DNA from: Williamsia serinedens
GTDB lineage: Bacteria > Actinomycetota > Actinomycetes > Mycobacteriales > Mycobacteriaceae
Reading direction: 5' to 3'
DNA length: 64,000 nt
Assembly: GCF_024171725.1 (NCBI RefSeq)
Contig: NZ_JAMTCG010000002.1
Location: forward strand, 248,001-312,000
Both the position numbers and the translations under genes were made by a program. Below the pieces are notes generated by a model that saw only the letters and a list, made by a program, of their open reading frames with translations, searched no databases and was not told the origin of the DNA. Below, in pieces: positions 17,912-30,291 of this stretch (the first letter of the stretch is position 1; the number at the start of each line of letters is the position of its first letter).

Positions 17912-19879
17912 TCAGCGGCCGATCTCCGGCGGTATCGGCAGCTTGCAGCGCTCCAACTCGTACATCGGCACCCGTTCGATCCGGTAGTCGGTGAACGCGA
18001 AGGACTGCAGGACGTTGCGACGGAACCGTGTCAGCGACATCGGCGCCTTGTACGACGCGATGAGGTCCTGCGTCGGGCGGCACGTCAGGGCCACGCGGGC
18101 CTGACGCACCCAGTCCTGGTCCAGATAGAAGGGCAGGTACGGGTGTGTCTCGATCGCGCCCGACTCGGCGATCACCCACTCGGTGTCGAGGTCCTTGTCG
18201 TGGCCGATGCGGGCGTACTCGAGCCGCTCGGTGTGCGAGGCGATCGGGTACGCCAGGCCCATCTGGTCGACGACACGGACGTCGAGCGAGGTGTTCATGC
18301 TCGTCATGCCGAGGTTGAGGAAGAAGACCGTCAGCTGCTTGGGCACACCGGGGGCCGGCGGAACGGGCAGCGGGTCGTAATACCAGGTGTCGTAGTCCGC
18401 GGCGGGCAACAGCACACCGCCGATCTGCGAGTGCTCCTCGACCGCCTCGACCATGGCGCGCATCCGCGGGTAGTCGAGGTAGTCCTCGGCCGTGATCGGG
18501 TGCTTGATCGACATGTTCTGGATGTAGAACCGCCGCTCGTCGACGATCCCGCTGCGACCGATGTCGGTGCCGTTGTGCATGCCCGGTGAGTGCGACGTGA
18601 CGACCGCCCACACCGCGACGGTGACGAACAGCGCCGCCGACGCCACCGAACCGGCCACCCCGGCGACAGCGACCCGCCGCCCGGACCCCCGCAGCTGCGG
18701 GATCGCGACCGGGATGACGACGACCGGCAGCAGCAGGAGGAACAGCGGGACGAGCAGCACGCGCGCGTGCATGAAGTCACCGCCCTGCCGCAGCCAGTAC
18801 ACGGCCTCGAGCAGGCCGCCGACGACGAAGACGACGACGACCGCACCCGGCGAGCGCAGGCGGGCCGACAGCCGCGCCACCCGCCCACCGGCGACCGGCT
18901 CGTCGTCGACGCGGGGTCGGGTCTGCTGCGTGCGCGTCCACCACACGACGCCCGCCGCCACGACGGCGACGATCACCGGCAGCAGCAGCACGTACGGGCT
19001 GAAGAGGTTGCCGAGGTAGCGGAAGCCCTGCTCCCACTTCGAGCCGCTGGCGTCCTTGGCCACCGCGGTGTTCGGGACCAGCAGGCCGTAGTAGCCCATC
19101 CGGAAGATCTGGTACCCCACCGGCAGCACCGCGGCGACGACGACGAACGCAGCCCGCAGTCGCCAGGTCATCGGCGACGCGACCACCACCAGGAGCGCGA
19201 GGGCGCCGACCAGCGCGAGCTCGGGCCGCACGAGCGGGGAGATCCCCGCGGTGAACGCGATGAGCAGGATCCGCCCGCGGTCCGTGCCCGGGGCGCGGCG
19301 GGACCACAGGACCATCTGCGTCCACAGGGCCGCCGCCCAGAAGATGCAGAGGCTGACCTCGAGGCCGCTCGTCGCGAAGTCGCGGGCGGGTGGCAGCGCG
19401 ATGTAGATCAGCGCACCGAACGGCAGCACGAGCGCCGTCCCCGCGCGCGCCTTGAGGTCGAGGAGGCGGTAGGTGCCCCAGATGGCGAGGGGCAGCGCGG
19501 CGACCGACAGCGTCAGCGCGATCCACAGCACGACGTACTCGGTCTGGGCGTCGGTGACCCAGCTCCAGAACCAGATCAGGTAGGTCCACACCGTCGAGGT
19601 GTTGGCCTCCACCCGCTCACCCTTGTTGAACACCGGGCCGTTGCCGGCCAGCAGGTTGCGGACGGTGCGCAGGACGATGAGGCCGTCGTCGGCGATCCAC
19701 CGCCGGTCCCAGGCCCCGATCGCGAACAAGACGGCGACCACCAGCGTGCTGATCGACGCGGTGATCGCCGGGAGCCGACGGATCAGCCCGGCGCGATCCG
19801 AGGGGCGTCGGGAGTCGGACGAGGTGTCGTCGGGGTGGCGCGGAGCCCGGGGCTCAGCTGACGAGATAGACCGCGACAC
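17912..19879 (-). CDS. aftB: Terminal arabinofuranosyltransferase AftB
   Basis: AftB is a GT-C membrane glycosyltransferase that adds the terminal beta-(1,2) arabinofuranose residues of arabinan from decaprenylphosphoryl-arabinose. The 655-residue protein has about ten TM segments in the first 440 residues and a C-terminal periplasmic domain. The GT-C acidic motif WIADDGLIVLRTV lies in the first extracellular loop (about 61-73). The GTG start overlaps the 3' end of ubiA by 26 bases, showing translational coupling in the glf-glfT2-PAP2-ubiA-aftB operon. The order matches Rv3805c-Rv3809c. Confidence 0.95.
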   Translation of the reverse strand: MSRSISSAEPRAPRHPDDTSSDSRRPSDRAGLIRRLPAITASISTLVVAVLFAIGAWDRRWIADDGLIVLRTVRNLLAGNGPVFNKGERVEANTSTVWTYLIWFWSWVTDAQTEYVVLWIALTLSVAALPLAIWGTYRLLDLKARAGTALVLPFGALIYIALPPARDFATSGLEVSLCIFWAAALWTQMVLWSRRAPGTDRGRILLIAFTAGISPLVRPELALVGALALLVVVASPMTWRLRAAFVVVAAVLPVGYQIFRMGYYGLLVPNTAVAKDASGSKWEQGFRYLGNLFSPYVLLLPVIVAVVAAGVVWWTRTQQTRPRVDDEPVAGGRVARLSARLRSPGAVVVVFVVGGLLEAVYWLRQGGDFMHARVLLVPLFLLLLPVVVIPVAIPQLRGSGRRVAVAGVAGSVASAALFVTVAVWAVVTSHSPGMHNGTDIGRSGIVDERRFYIQNMSIKHPITAEDYLDYPRMRAMVEAVEEHSQIGGVLLPAADYDTWYYDPLPVPPAPGVPKQLTVFFLNLGMTSMNTSLDVRVVDQMGLAYPIASHTERLEYARIGHDKDLDTEWVIAESGAIETHPYLPFYLDQDWVRQARVALTCRPTQDLIASYKAPMSLTRFRRNVLQSFAFTDYRIERVPMYELERCKLPIPPEIGR

Positions 19880-20774
19880 CGACGCATACTAACCAGGCCA
19901 CGGCCAGACACTGCAGGACGCGGTCGCCGAGCGCGATCTCCTCGGGTTCGCCCGCCTGTCCACCGTCCACGTCCACCGCGTACCGCAGGATCGCGACGGT
20001 GAACGGCACCATCGAGACGGCGTAGAAGACGTTCTCGTCGTGGTCGCGGGAGAACGCCCACAGGCCGTAGCAGAGGACGACCGCGGTGGCCGAGAGCGTC
20101 CACACGAAACGCAGGTACGTCGTCGTGTAGTACTCGAGCGACTTCCGGATCTTCGCGCCGGTGCGCTCGGCGAGCTGCAGCTCGGCGTACCGCTTGCCCG
20201 CCGCCATGAACAGCGACCCGAACGCCATGACCAGCAGGAACCACTGCGACAGGCCCTTGGGCAGCTCGGCCGCGACGCCGCCGGCGATCGCGCGCAGCAG
20301 GAAACCCGACGAGACGATGCAGACGTCGATGACGGCCTGGTGCTTGAGGCCGAAGCAGTAGCCGAGCTGGATCCCGATGTAGACGGCGATGACGACGGCG
20401 AGGTTCCAGTTGGCCAGGAACGACAGCGCGAGCGCGCCGACACCGAGCACCGCGGCCAGCACGAAGGCCAGCGACTGCGGCACGACGCCCGCCGCGATCG
20501 GCCGGTAGCGCTTGGTGGGGTGCGCGCGGTCGGCCTCGACGTCGAGTGCGTCGTTGACGAGGTAGATGCACGACGCCGCCATGCTGAACACGACGAACGC
20601 GACGGCGGTGCGGGCGATGACGTCGGCGTCGCCGACCGCGCCGGCGGCGACGGGTGCCGCCAGCACCAGGATGTTCTTGACCCACTGTCGTGGACGGACG
20701 GCCTTGACCAGGCCCGCCGCGAGATTCTTCGGAGGTCCCTTGACCTCGACGGTCTCGACCGGCTCCTCGCTCAT
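19854..20774 (-). CDS. ubiA: Decaprenyl-phosphate phosphoribosyltransferase (DPPR synthase, UbiA family)
   Basis: This enzyme transfers 5-phosphoribose from PRPP to decaprenyl phosphate, the first committed step to the arabinan donor DPA. The 306-residue membrane protein has the UbiA first aspartate motif NDxxDxxxD at 74-82 (NDALDVEAD), a second cytoplasmic acidic region near 170-200, and about nine TM helices. The start at 20774 (MSEEPVETV) is chosen because AGGGGAGAACG lies just upstream and its ATG overlaps the PAP2 stop (ATGA). The homologue is Rv3806c. Confidence 0.95.
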   Translation of the reverse strand: MSEEPVETVEVKGPPKNLAAGLVKAVRPRQWVKNILVLAAPVAAGAVGDADVIARTAVAFVVFSMAASCIYLVNDALDVEADRAHPTKRYRPIAAGVVPQSLAFVLAAVLGVGALALSFLANWNLAVVIAVYIGIQLGYCFGLKHQAVIDVCIVSSGFLLRAIAGGVAAELPKGLSQWFLLVMAFGSLFMAAGKRYAELQLAERTGAKIRKSLEYYTTTYLRFVWTLSATAVVLCYGLWAFSRDHDENVFYAVSMVPFTVAILRYAVDVDGGQAGEPEEIALGDRVLQCLAVAWLVCVGVAVYLVS

Positions 20775-21371
20775 CGTTCTCCCCTGCTCGGCACGCGCCC
20801 GCGCACGGCACGGCCGGCGGCGTCGGACCACGCGATCGCGCGCGCGGTCAGTCTGTCATCCCGGGTCACCGCCGCCGCGCACACCGCTCCCAGCAGAGCT
20901 CCGGTGGCGACGTCGGACGGGTAGTGCACGCCGAGCACGAGCCGGGAGGTCAGCATCGGCGGGACGAGGACGGCCGGGAGCACCCCGGCCGGGAGGCCCG
21001 CGGCGCGACCGAGCAGCAGCGCCGCTGCCGTCGTCGACGTGGCGTGGCTGGACGGGAAGCTCAGACGGCTGGGGGTGCCCACTCCGATCCGGATACGGGG
21101 GTCGTGCGGGCGTCGACGACGCACCACGCGCTTCACCGCGATCGACGCCGCGTGGGCGCCGACCGCACCGATCCCGGCCTGTGCCCACCGGATGCGCGCG
21201 GCGTCGTCACCGCGGACGGTGGCTGCCACGTACCCGACGCCGGCGGCCGCGATCCACCCGAGCGCATGCTCACCGAGATGTGACAGGCCGCGCGCCGCGG
21301 GGAGCACACCGGGGCGATCGGCGAGGGCGCGCTGGATCGCGACGAGTGCGTCGACCTCGGGGGACGTCGCC

Positions 21372-21391
<20 letters not shown>
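20771..21391 (-). CDS. PAP2-family phosphatase (Rv3807c-like)
   Basis: This 206-residue membrane phosphatase shows the three PAP2 signature motifs: KRVVRRRRP (about 86-94), FPSSHAT (about 111-117) and SRLVLGVHYPSD (about 148-159). Placed between glfT2 and ubiA, it is the candidate that dephosphorylates decaprenyl-phosphoryl-5-phosphoribose to decaprenyl-phosphoryl-ribose, as proposed for Rv3807c. The GTG start overlaps the glfT2 end by 20 bases and the stop overlaps the ubiA start by four. Confidence 0.9.
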
Positions 21392-24550
<3,159 letters not shown>

Positions 24551-24580
24551 TCAGGGTAACGGACGCCTGGGCGCGTCCCG

Positions 24581-26806
24581 TCAGGCCGCGGGCGGCGACG
24601 CGGGCACGGCGGCAGGCGTGGTCGGCACGGGCAGCTGGGTCGTCGGCACCGTCACCGGGGCCGACGCCATACCCGGCAGGAGCTGCGACTTCATACTCCG
24701 GATGAACTCCTCGACGAATTTCTGGGCGACCTGGATCACGACCCCGGACGACTTGGTGAAGATCAGCGACCCGAACTGGAACGCCTGGGTGATGATCCCG
24801 TCCACCGGCGACGACTCGCCGGAGGTGGGCAGTCCGAGCGAGGACTTCTCGTACCCGGCGCCGCCCCAGGCGCTGCCGATGAGCCCCTGCACGACCTGGG
24901 CGCCGGTCTGCGGCGACCAGTAGATCTTGCCCTTGTCGAAGTCGACGTATTTGGCGGCGCCGTCGGGCGTGGTCTTCTCGGTGTCGAGGGCGTTGCCGAG
25001 CGCGCCGGCGGGTCCGCCCTCCGACATCCACTTCTTCGCGATGGCGCCGGTGTCGGTCGTCGAGAGGACCTGCTCGGCGCCGGGCGCGGTGGTCGTCTGC
25101 GAGGAGGGCGGGGTGCCGGTCGTGCCCACCGCGGCTCCCGCGTCGGGCGTGGCCGTCGGGGTCGACGACCCCGCGGCGGCCAGGTCGCCCGCGGCGACCG
25201 CGCGGATCGCCGGGAGCGCGGCGTAGCCGAGGGTGCCGGGGCACTCGGTGCTGTCGTAGTCGCGGTGTCCGGAGATCGCGGGCAGGTTCGAGGACTCCCC
25301 CGCCGCGTACCTCGCCGAGCTGAAGCCCTGGGAGACGAGCTGCGCGGTGCCGTTCGGGTCGACACCGGCCAGCTTCAGTCGCCATCCGAGATAGCTGCCG
25401 ACCGAACGGATCAGGTCGGGCGTGGGGGCGACGTCGTTGTAGTTGCCCAGCATCGCGACGCCCACCGTCTCGCGGTTGAAGCCGCCGGTGTGGGTGCCCT
25501 GCACGTTGCGGTCGAGGCCGCCGAACGCGCCCTCGAAGATCTGTCCGTACTTGTCGACCAGCGCGTTGTAGCCGATGTCGCACCAGCCGAGCGTCTGTGC
25601 GTGGTAGGCGTAGATCCCGCGGACGATCTCGGCCGACTGGTCGGGGGTGTAGTCGTTGCTGCCCGCCGAGTGGTGGACCACCGCGCCCTTGACCGCGGGG
25701 TCGTAGGTCGGCTGGTCGCAGCGCTTCGACTCGTCGGCGCCCCATTGGGCCCGGGTGATGATCGGCGGCTGCTGGCCCGGCGGCACGCCGGCGGCACCAC
25801 CGGCACCACCGCCGAGTCCCTTGAGCGTCCCCGTGCCCGGGTCGATGAGTGCGGCCTTGAGCGTCGACACCACGTTCTCCAGCGGACTCGCCGACGACGG
25901 GGTGGTCGCGGGTGCGGGACCCGAGGCCGTCGTCGTGGGACCGGCCGGAGCCGGGGTCCCGGACGGGGCGAGGGGGTCGCCGGCCACCGGGGCTCGCGGG
26001 ACGGTGAACGCGCGGGGAGCGATCTCACCGGGGCCGATGGTCATCTGCGGGTTGGACCCGGGCACCGGGGTCGACGACCCGACCTGGGGCGGTACGACCG
26101 TGCCCTCCCGGGCAGGGGTGGCGACACCGGCGCGGGTAACCGCGACCTGCACGGCACGCGTGGCGCCGACCCAGATCGGCTCGGTGCCCATCGCGGTGGT
26201 GGTGCGCGCCGGGCCGCCGTCGATGGCGTCGGCCGAGAGCCACGGCCCCCACGACTTGTCGGCCTTCTGCGCCCGGACGTAGGCGGTGGTCTGGGCGAGC
26301 GCGTCGGCGGCAGCGCCGGCGGCGTCGCGCCCCACGAGGTCGTCCCACGTGAGCGCGATCATCGAGAACGGGTCGGGGCGGGTGATCTCCTTGACCACGG
26401 CGCCGGTCGGGATGTCGGCCGAGACGGGTGTGTGCGGATCGGTGGTCTGGGTCGGAGGCGGCGTCGTCGCGGTCGAGGTGGGCGGGAGGAGCGCGTCGAG
26501 CAGTTCCTTCGGCAGGCCGCCGGCACCGATCGCGGGCAGCGACGACAGGTCGATCGGCGGCAGGGTGACACCCGCGCGGGCCAGTCCCGACCGGACGAGG
26601 TCGACGACGATGCTGGGGACGGAGTCGAGGGCGACCTGTCGGACCGTGGTCTGCGTCGTCGCCGGCGTCCCGGACTCGACCGCGGCGTCTGGTGCGCTGC
26701 CCGCGAGCAGTACCACCGCGGGGCTGGAGACCACGACCGCGGCGACGGTGGCGAGCACGACGGAATGTCGACGGGTGCGGTGACGCACGGCCGATGTCAG
26801 GCGCAC
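24581..26806 (-). CDS. Secreted N-acetylmuramoyl-L-alanine amidase (PGRP type) with LGFP tail
   Basis: This 741-residue protein has a signal peptide (about 1-45), a Thr/Pro-rich N-terminal half, an Amidase_2/PGRP domain (about 345-540) and LGFP-like repeats (about 585-690). Zinc ligands are visible as His378 or His379 (VVHHSAG), His514 (SGHRDYDS) and Cys522 (ECPG). It would cut the bond between muramic acid and L-alanine in peptidoglycan. The GTG start follows GAGGGAG. It is the first gene of the glf operon by position and corresponds to Rv3811, which in M. tuberculosis is divergent. It shares a promoter region with the SpoIID-domain gene. Confidence 0.9.
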   Translation of the reverse strand: MRLTSAVRHRTRRHSVVLATVAAVVVSSPAVVLLAGSAPDAAVESGTPATTQTTVRQVALDSVPSIVVDLVRSGLARAGVTLPPIDLSSLPAIGAGGLPKELLDALLPPTSTATTPPPTQTTDPHTPVSADIPTGAVVKEITRPDPFSMIALTWDDLVGRDAAGAAADALAQTTAYVRAQKADKSWGPWLSADAIDGGPARTTTAMGTEPIWVGATRAVQVAVTRAGVATPAREGTVVPPQVGSSTPVPGSNPQMTIGPGEIAPRAFTVPRAPVAGDPLAPSGTPAPAGPTTTASGPAPATTPSSASPLENVVSTLKAALIDPGTGTLKGLGGGAGGAAGVPPGQQPPIITRAQWGADESKRCDQPTYDPAVKGAVVHHSAGSNDYTPDQSAEIVRGIYAYHAQTLGWCDIGYNALVDKYGQIFEGAFGGLDRNVQGTHTGGFNRETVGVAMLGNYNDVAPTPDLIRSVGSYLGWRLKLAGVDPNGTAQLVSQGFSSARYAAGESSNLPAISGHRDYDSTECPGTLGYAALPAIRAVAAGDLAAAGSSTPTATPDAGAAVGTTGTPPSSQTTTAPGAEQVLSTTDTGAIAKKWMSEGGPAGALGNALDTEKTTPDGAAKYVDFDKGKIYWSPQTGAQVVQGLIGSAWGGAGYEKSSLGLPTSGESSPVDGIITQAFQFGSLIFTKSSGVVIQVAQKFVEEFIRSMKSQLLPGMASAPVTVPTTQLPVPTTPAAVPASPPAA

Positions 26807-26907
26807 GGTGATGACTCCCTCGGTGCGGATGGAAATCGGACAGACCGGCCCATCCTGGGCGGGGACGGTCGGCGCGTCGGGGATCCGACGCGGCGCGTCG
26901 CGTAACT

Positions 26908-26943
26908 CGTGATGCTGTTGTGATCCTGTGGGGCTGTTGTGAC
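26908..26943. promoter_or_regulatory. Candidate MtrA-type repeats in the amidase/SpoIID divergent promoter
   Basis: An exact 10-base direct repeat GCTGTTGTGA occurs at 26914-26923 and 26933-26942. Around it, TGTGA-like hexamers (CGTGAT 26908, TGTGAT 26919, TGTGGG 26927, TGTGAC 26938) recur every 8-11 bases. Read on the minus strand these are GTCACA/ATCACA half-sites of the same kind as at 16620-16662. The 195-base spacer holds the start signals of both divergent envelope genes. Response-regulator control is inference. Confidence 0.45.
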
Positions 26944-27001
26944 TCGAAACCGGACACTAACGTCCCAGGGGTTCCGTTCCCGACCGTGAGGACCCCCGCC
27001 G

Positions 27002-28738
27002 ATGGCACGACGCGCCACCGACAGCTCACGGCTGCGTGGACCCCGGATCTTCTCGCCGCGACGCGGGCCCGGCAGCCGCGCACGGTGGGGGTGGGTGGGA
27101 CTCGGTCTCGCCCCCGCCCTCGTCGTCTCGGCGGTCGCGACCGGGACTCACCTCACCGACCGGACCGACGACGTCGCCCTGTCGGTCGGCAACACGGTCA
27201 CGCTGATCGGCCACGGCTTCGGTCACGGCCGTGGCATGGGCCAGTACGGCGCGTTCGGCTACGCCAAACGCGGGTGGAGATACGACCAGATCCTCGCCCA
27301 CTACTACGGCGGTACCTCCGCGGGGAAGGTGGACAACCCGCTGGTGTCGGTGACGCTCACGCAGCAGCCGACGGCGAGTGTCCGCGCGGACGCCGGGGCG
27401 AGGGTCGGTGGCCAGGTGGTGGCTCCCGGGCAGGCGGTTCGCCTGTCCGGGTCCACCGCCACGATCACGGCCGGGTGTGGCGGCGGCGTCGTGCGCACGG
27501 TGACGCTGCCGAAGGCCGTCGTCGATCCCGTCGCCGCGGGCACCAACCGGCCGGCGAACGAGCTGCTCCGCTTCTGCGGGAACAACACCGCCTACCGCGG
27601 GTCCATCGGCCTCGACGGCGGGCGCGTCGTGAACATCGTCGGCATCGACGACTACGTGAAGGGTGTGACCCCGAAGGAGAGCCCGGCCCGCTGGGCCGAC
27701 CAGGGTGGCGCCGAGGCGCTCAAGGCCCAGGCCGTCGCCGCCCGCACCTACGCGCTGGCCGCCGTGGCCAAGGGCAAGAAGATCGACGACACGATGATGT
27801 CGCAGGTCTACGGCGGTGCGTCCGGGGAGGATCCGCGCACCAACGCCGCCGCCGACGCGACCGCCGGGCAGATCCGCGTCGTCAACGGTCAGCCCGCGTT
27901 CACCGAGTTCTCGTCGTCGACCGGCGGCTACACCGCCGGCGTCAACTTCCCCGCCGTCGTCGACGACGGCGACACCGAGTCGCCGAACCACAACTGGACC
28001 GCGACCGTGGGCTCGGGCAGCATCGCGTCCGCGTTCGGCGTGGGTACCCTGCGCGACATCGCCGTCACCGAGGCCAACGGACTCGGCGCCGAGAACGGTC
28101 GCGCCACCAAGGTGCGCATCGTGGGGAGCAGCCGCACGGTGGAGACCACCGGGGACGACGTGCGCAGCAAGCTGCAGCTGAAGTCGGCGTGGTTCACCGT
28201 GCAGGGCCAACCGAAGCCCCGGATCGTCGCCCCGCCCGCCGGGGTCGGTGGCGCCGGCACCGGCGGCGGGTCGCCGCTCGGCGGCGCCGTGACCGACGTG
28301 TCCGGCGGACTGTTGCCCTCGGTGCTCGACGCGATCACGAAGGCCATAGGGGGCGGGACGACCTCGCCCTCGACGACGACACCGCCGTCCACCACCCCGT
28401 CGACGTCGGCCCCGTCGACCGGTGCGACGTCGGGTGTCGTGGACACGATCACGCAGGGCATCGGCGGGATCGCGTCGAACGCGGCGACACAGTTCCTCAC
28501 CGCCGCCATCGCGGCCAAGATCGCCGAGCTCGGTGGCCCGACGGGACTGCTCGGTCAGGTCCTGTCGCCGGTGATCCAGCTCGTCGGTGGCGCGATGCAG
28601 AAGTTCGCGAACGGGACCGTCTACTTCAGCCCGGAGACCGGCGCGCACGCGCTCGCCGGATCCGCGCTCACCGACTTCGTGTCGAAGGGCGCCGAGGGGG
28701 TCGTCGGCTTCCCCGCGAACGACGCGCTGGGCGGCTGA
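27002..28738 (+). CDS. SpoIID/LytB-domain protein with C-terminal LGFP segment
   Basis: The 578-residue protein has a basic N-terminus with a signal/TM segment (about 29-48), a SpoIID-type domain (about 65-400) and a Thr/Ser/Pro linker followed by an LGFP-like end (about 525-575). The SpoIID motifs GHGFGHGRGMGQYGA (70-84) and GVTPKESPARW with candidate catalytic Glu226, followed by EALKAQAVAARTYAL, are complete. SpoIID proteins are lytic transglycosylases acting on peptidoglycan; here the organism need not sporulate. It is divergent from the amidase, so two wall hydrolases share regulation. Confidence 0.9.
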   Translation: MARRATDSSRLRGPRIFSPRRGPGSRARWGWVGLGLAPALVVSAVATGTHLTDRTDDVALSVGNTVTLIGHGFGHGRGMGQYGAFGYAKRGWRYDQILAHYYGGTSAGKVDNPLVSVTLTQQPTASVRADAGARVGGQVVAPGQAVRLSGSTATITAGCGGGVVRTVTLPKAVVDPVAAGTNRPANELLRFCGNNTAYRGSIGLDGGRVVNIVGIDDYVKGVTPKESPARWADQGGAEALKAQAVAARTYALAAVAKGKKIDDTMMSQVYGGASGEDPRTNAAADATAGQIRVVNGQPAFTEFSSSTGGYTAGVNFPAVVDDGDTESPNHNWTATVGSGSIASAFGVGTLRDIAVTEANGLGAENGRATKVRIVGSSRTVETTGDDVRSKLQLKSAWFTVQGQPKPRIVAPPAGVGGAGTGGGSPLGGAVTDVSGGLLPSVLDAITKAIGGGTTSPSTTTPPSTTPSTSAPSTGATSGVVDTITQGIGGIASNAATQFLTAAIAAKIAELGGPTGLLGQVLSPVIQLVGGAMQKFANGTVYFSPETGAHALAGSALTDFVSKGAEGVVGFPANDALGG

Positions 28739-28775
28739 CGGCGAGAGACGCGTTCGTCGTCTGACGCGCGAGAAA

Positions 28776-28799
28776 GCGCACAGTGAACAAAATGTGCGC
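28776..28799. terminator. Inverted repeat after the SpoIID gene
   Basis: GCGCACA (28776-28782) and TGTGCGC (28793-28799) flank a 10-base AT-rich loop 38 bases after the SpoIID stop. It may terminate that gene or act as an operator for the CitE-like gene starting at 28863. Confidence 0.45.
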
Positions 28800-28862
28800 A
28801 ACCTTCCCCCGGGCGGGAACGGTCACGATGATCGAGGTCACGTCGACCAGAAGGTGTGATCT

Positions 28863-29744
28863 GTGACCGCCGCCCCCGCTCTGCCCCGGACCGCTGCCGA
28901 CGCCAGGCCCATGGCCGGCGACCATCGCCCGCCCCCCGACGTCGCCCGCAGTTGGCTGCTCGTCCCGGGACGCCCCGACTCCCCCGACGCCCTAGACGCC
29001 GCCGCGGCCTCCCGGGCCGACGCGATCATCCTCGACCTCGAGGACGGACTGCCCGCACCACTGCGCCCCGAGGGACGCCGCACGGTGCGCTCCTGGCTCT
29101 CGACCCACCGCGCGTGGGTGCGGATCAGCACGGCGGGCACACCCGACTGGTCCGACGACCTCACCGCGATCGCCGACGCGCCCGGGCTCGCCGGGATCGT
29201 CCTGGCCAAGACCGAGTCCCCCGTGCAGATCGCGGCGACGCTCGGACGGCTCGGCGCCCGCGTCCCGGTGGTGGCGCTGGTGGAGTCGGCGCTCGGCGTC
29301 GAGAACGCGTCGGAGATCGCCCGGCGGCCCGGCTGTGCGCGGCTGGCGTTCGGGCTCGGCGACTTCCGTCGCGACACCGGCGTCTCCGCCGACCCGATGG
29401 CGCTGGCGTACGCGCGCGGTCGCCTCGTCGTCTCGTCCCGCGCGGCAGGCCTGCCCGCCCCGATCGACGGCCCGACCCTGAAGAACGCCGGTGAGCGCCT
29501 CGACGAGGAGACACAGGTGACCGCGAGCATGGGCATGACCGCGCGGCTGTGCCTCGACGCGGACCACGCGGCCCGCGTGAACGAGTTGCTCGGCCCCTCC
29601 CCCGACGACATCGCGAGCGCACAGGAGACCGTCGCGCAGCTCGGTGACGGCGGCGACCTCTACGACGGCAGCGCGTTGCCGATGCTCGGTCGCGCCGAGT
29701 CGGTGTTGGAGCGGGCCACCCGCCTGGGCCTGCTCGACGACTGA
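28863..29744 (+). CDS. HpcH/HpaI aldolase / citrate lyase beta-like protein (CitE-like)
   Basis: This 293-residue TIM barrel resembles CitE-like lyases and malyl/citramalyl-CoA lyases. It shows RSWLLVPGRPDS, the metal-site DAIILDLEDGLP (about 54-65), VWVRIS, the catalytic ALVESALGVEN (about 138-149) and the FGLGDFRRDTG metal-binding loop. Members cleave (3S)-citramalyl-CoA or malyl-CoA or related hydroxyacyl-CoA esters. The GTG start has AGAAGG eight bases upstream. It stands alone between two hairpins, so the pathway is not indicated by neighbours. Confidence 0.85.
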   Translation: MTAAPALPRTAADARPMAGDHRPPPDVARSWLLVPGRPDSPDALDAAAASRADAIILDLEDGLPAPLRPEGRRTVRSWLSTHRAWVRISTAGTPDWSDDLTAIADAPGLAGIVLAKTESPVQIAATLGRLGARVPVVALVESALGVENASEIARRPGCARLAFGLGDFRRDTGVSADPMALAYARGRLVVSSRAAGLPAPIDGPTLKNAGERLDEETQVTASMGMTARLCLDADHAARVNELLGPSPDDIASAQETVAQLGDGGDLYDGSALPMLGRAESVLERATRLGLLDD

Positions 29745-29770
29745 TCGCCCACGGACCCCGAGACGACGAA

Positions 29771-29798
29771 GGACGCCCCGCCGGTCGGCGGGGCGTCC
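29771..29798. terminator. Strong bidirectional terminator
   Basis: A perfect 12-bp GC-rich stem, GGACGCCCCGCC (29771-29782) with its complement at 29787-29798 and loop GGTC, lies between the convergent CitE-like gene and the small secreted-protein gene. Both transcripts could end here. Confidence 0.85.
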
Positions 29799-29843
29799 TC
29801 CTGTGGTCGGTGCGTCACCCCTCGGTGACGCCTGGGCGACGAC

Positions 29844-30209
29844 TCAGCCGGCGACGGGCGCGGCGGAGTTCCCGGTGCCCACGTCGGTCAGGCAGAGCGC
29901 CGTGACGGTGGCCGTCCAGCCGACCGGACGGTCGAGCTTGACGACGGGGTTCGGCTGCTCTACGCACGCCTGGTTCCCGTTGAGCCGCTGCGAGTTGAAG
30001 AAGTACAGGGAGACCTCGGCGCCGATCACCGCGCTCTGCGGGGTCGGGTAGTACCGCGACGTGAAGGTCTTGCTGTAGAACTGCTCGCCCTGCGGGGCGG
30101 CGGATGCGGTACCCGCGCCGACGCTGACGAGACCTGCGACTGCTGCGGTCGCGGCGACCCCCCCGGCAACGGCACGAACGATGCTTCGACGGTTCTGTGC
30201 GATGTCCAT
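29844..30209 (-). CDS. Small secreted protein of unknown function
   Basis: The 121-residue product has a clear Sec signal peptide (basic start MDIAQNRRSIVRA, hydrophobic core, cleavage near TASAAPQ at about 37), leaving a mature protein of about 84 residues. The mature part is rich in aromatic residues (YYPTP, SLYFFNS) and has two cysteines (QACVEQ, TALCLTD) that could form one disulfide. No family is recognised. It is monocistronic: a strong terminator lies at 29771-29798 and the HAD gene stop lies 82 bases upstream. The ribosome site is weak, so the start rests mainly on the signal peptide. Confidence 0.7.
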   Translation of the reverse strand: MDIAQNRRSIVRAVAGGVAATAAVAGLVSVGAGTASAAPQGEQFYSKTFTSRYYPTPQSAVIGAEVSLYFFNSQRLNGNQACVEQPNPVVKLDRPVGWTATVTALCLTDVGTGNSAAPVAG

Positions 30210-30291
30210 CACACAAGTGTGTCCTACACCCGGGCGACTGTCCACGGCAGGGTCGGTGTCGGTTTCGTCCCATTCGGGACGCCGACCCGGA

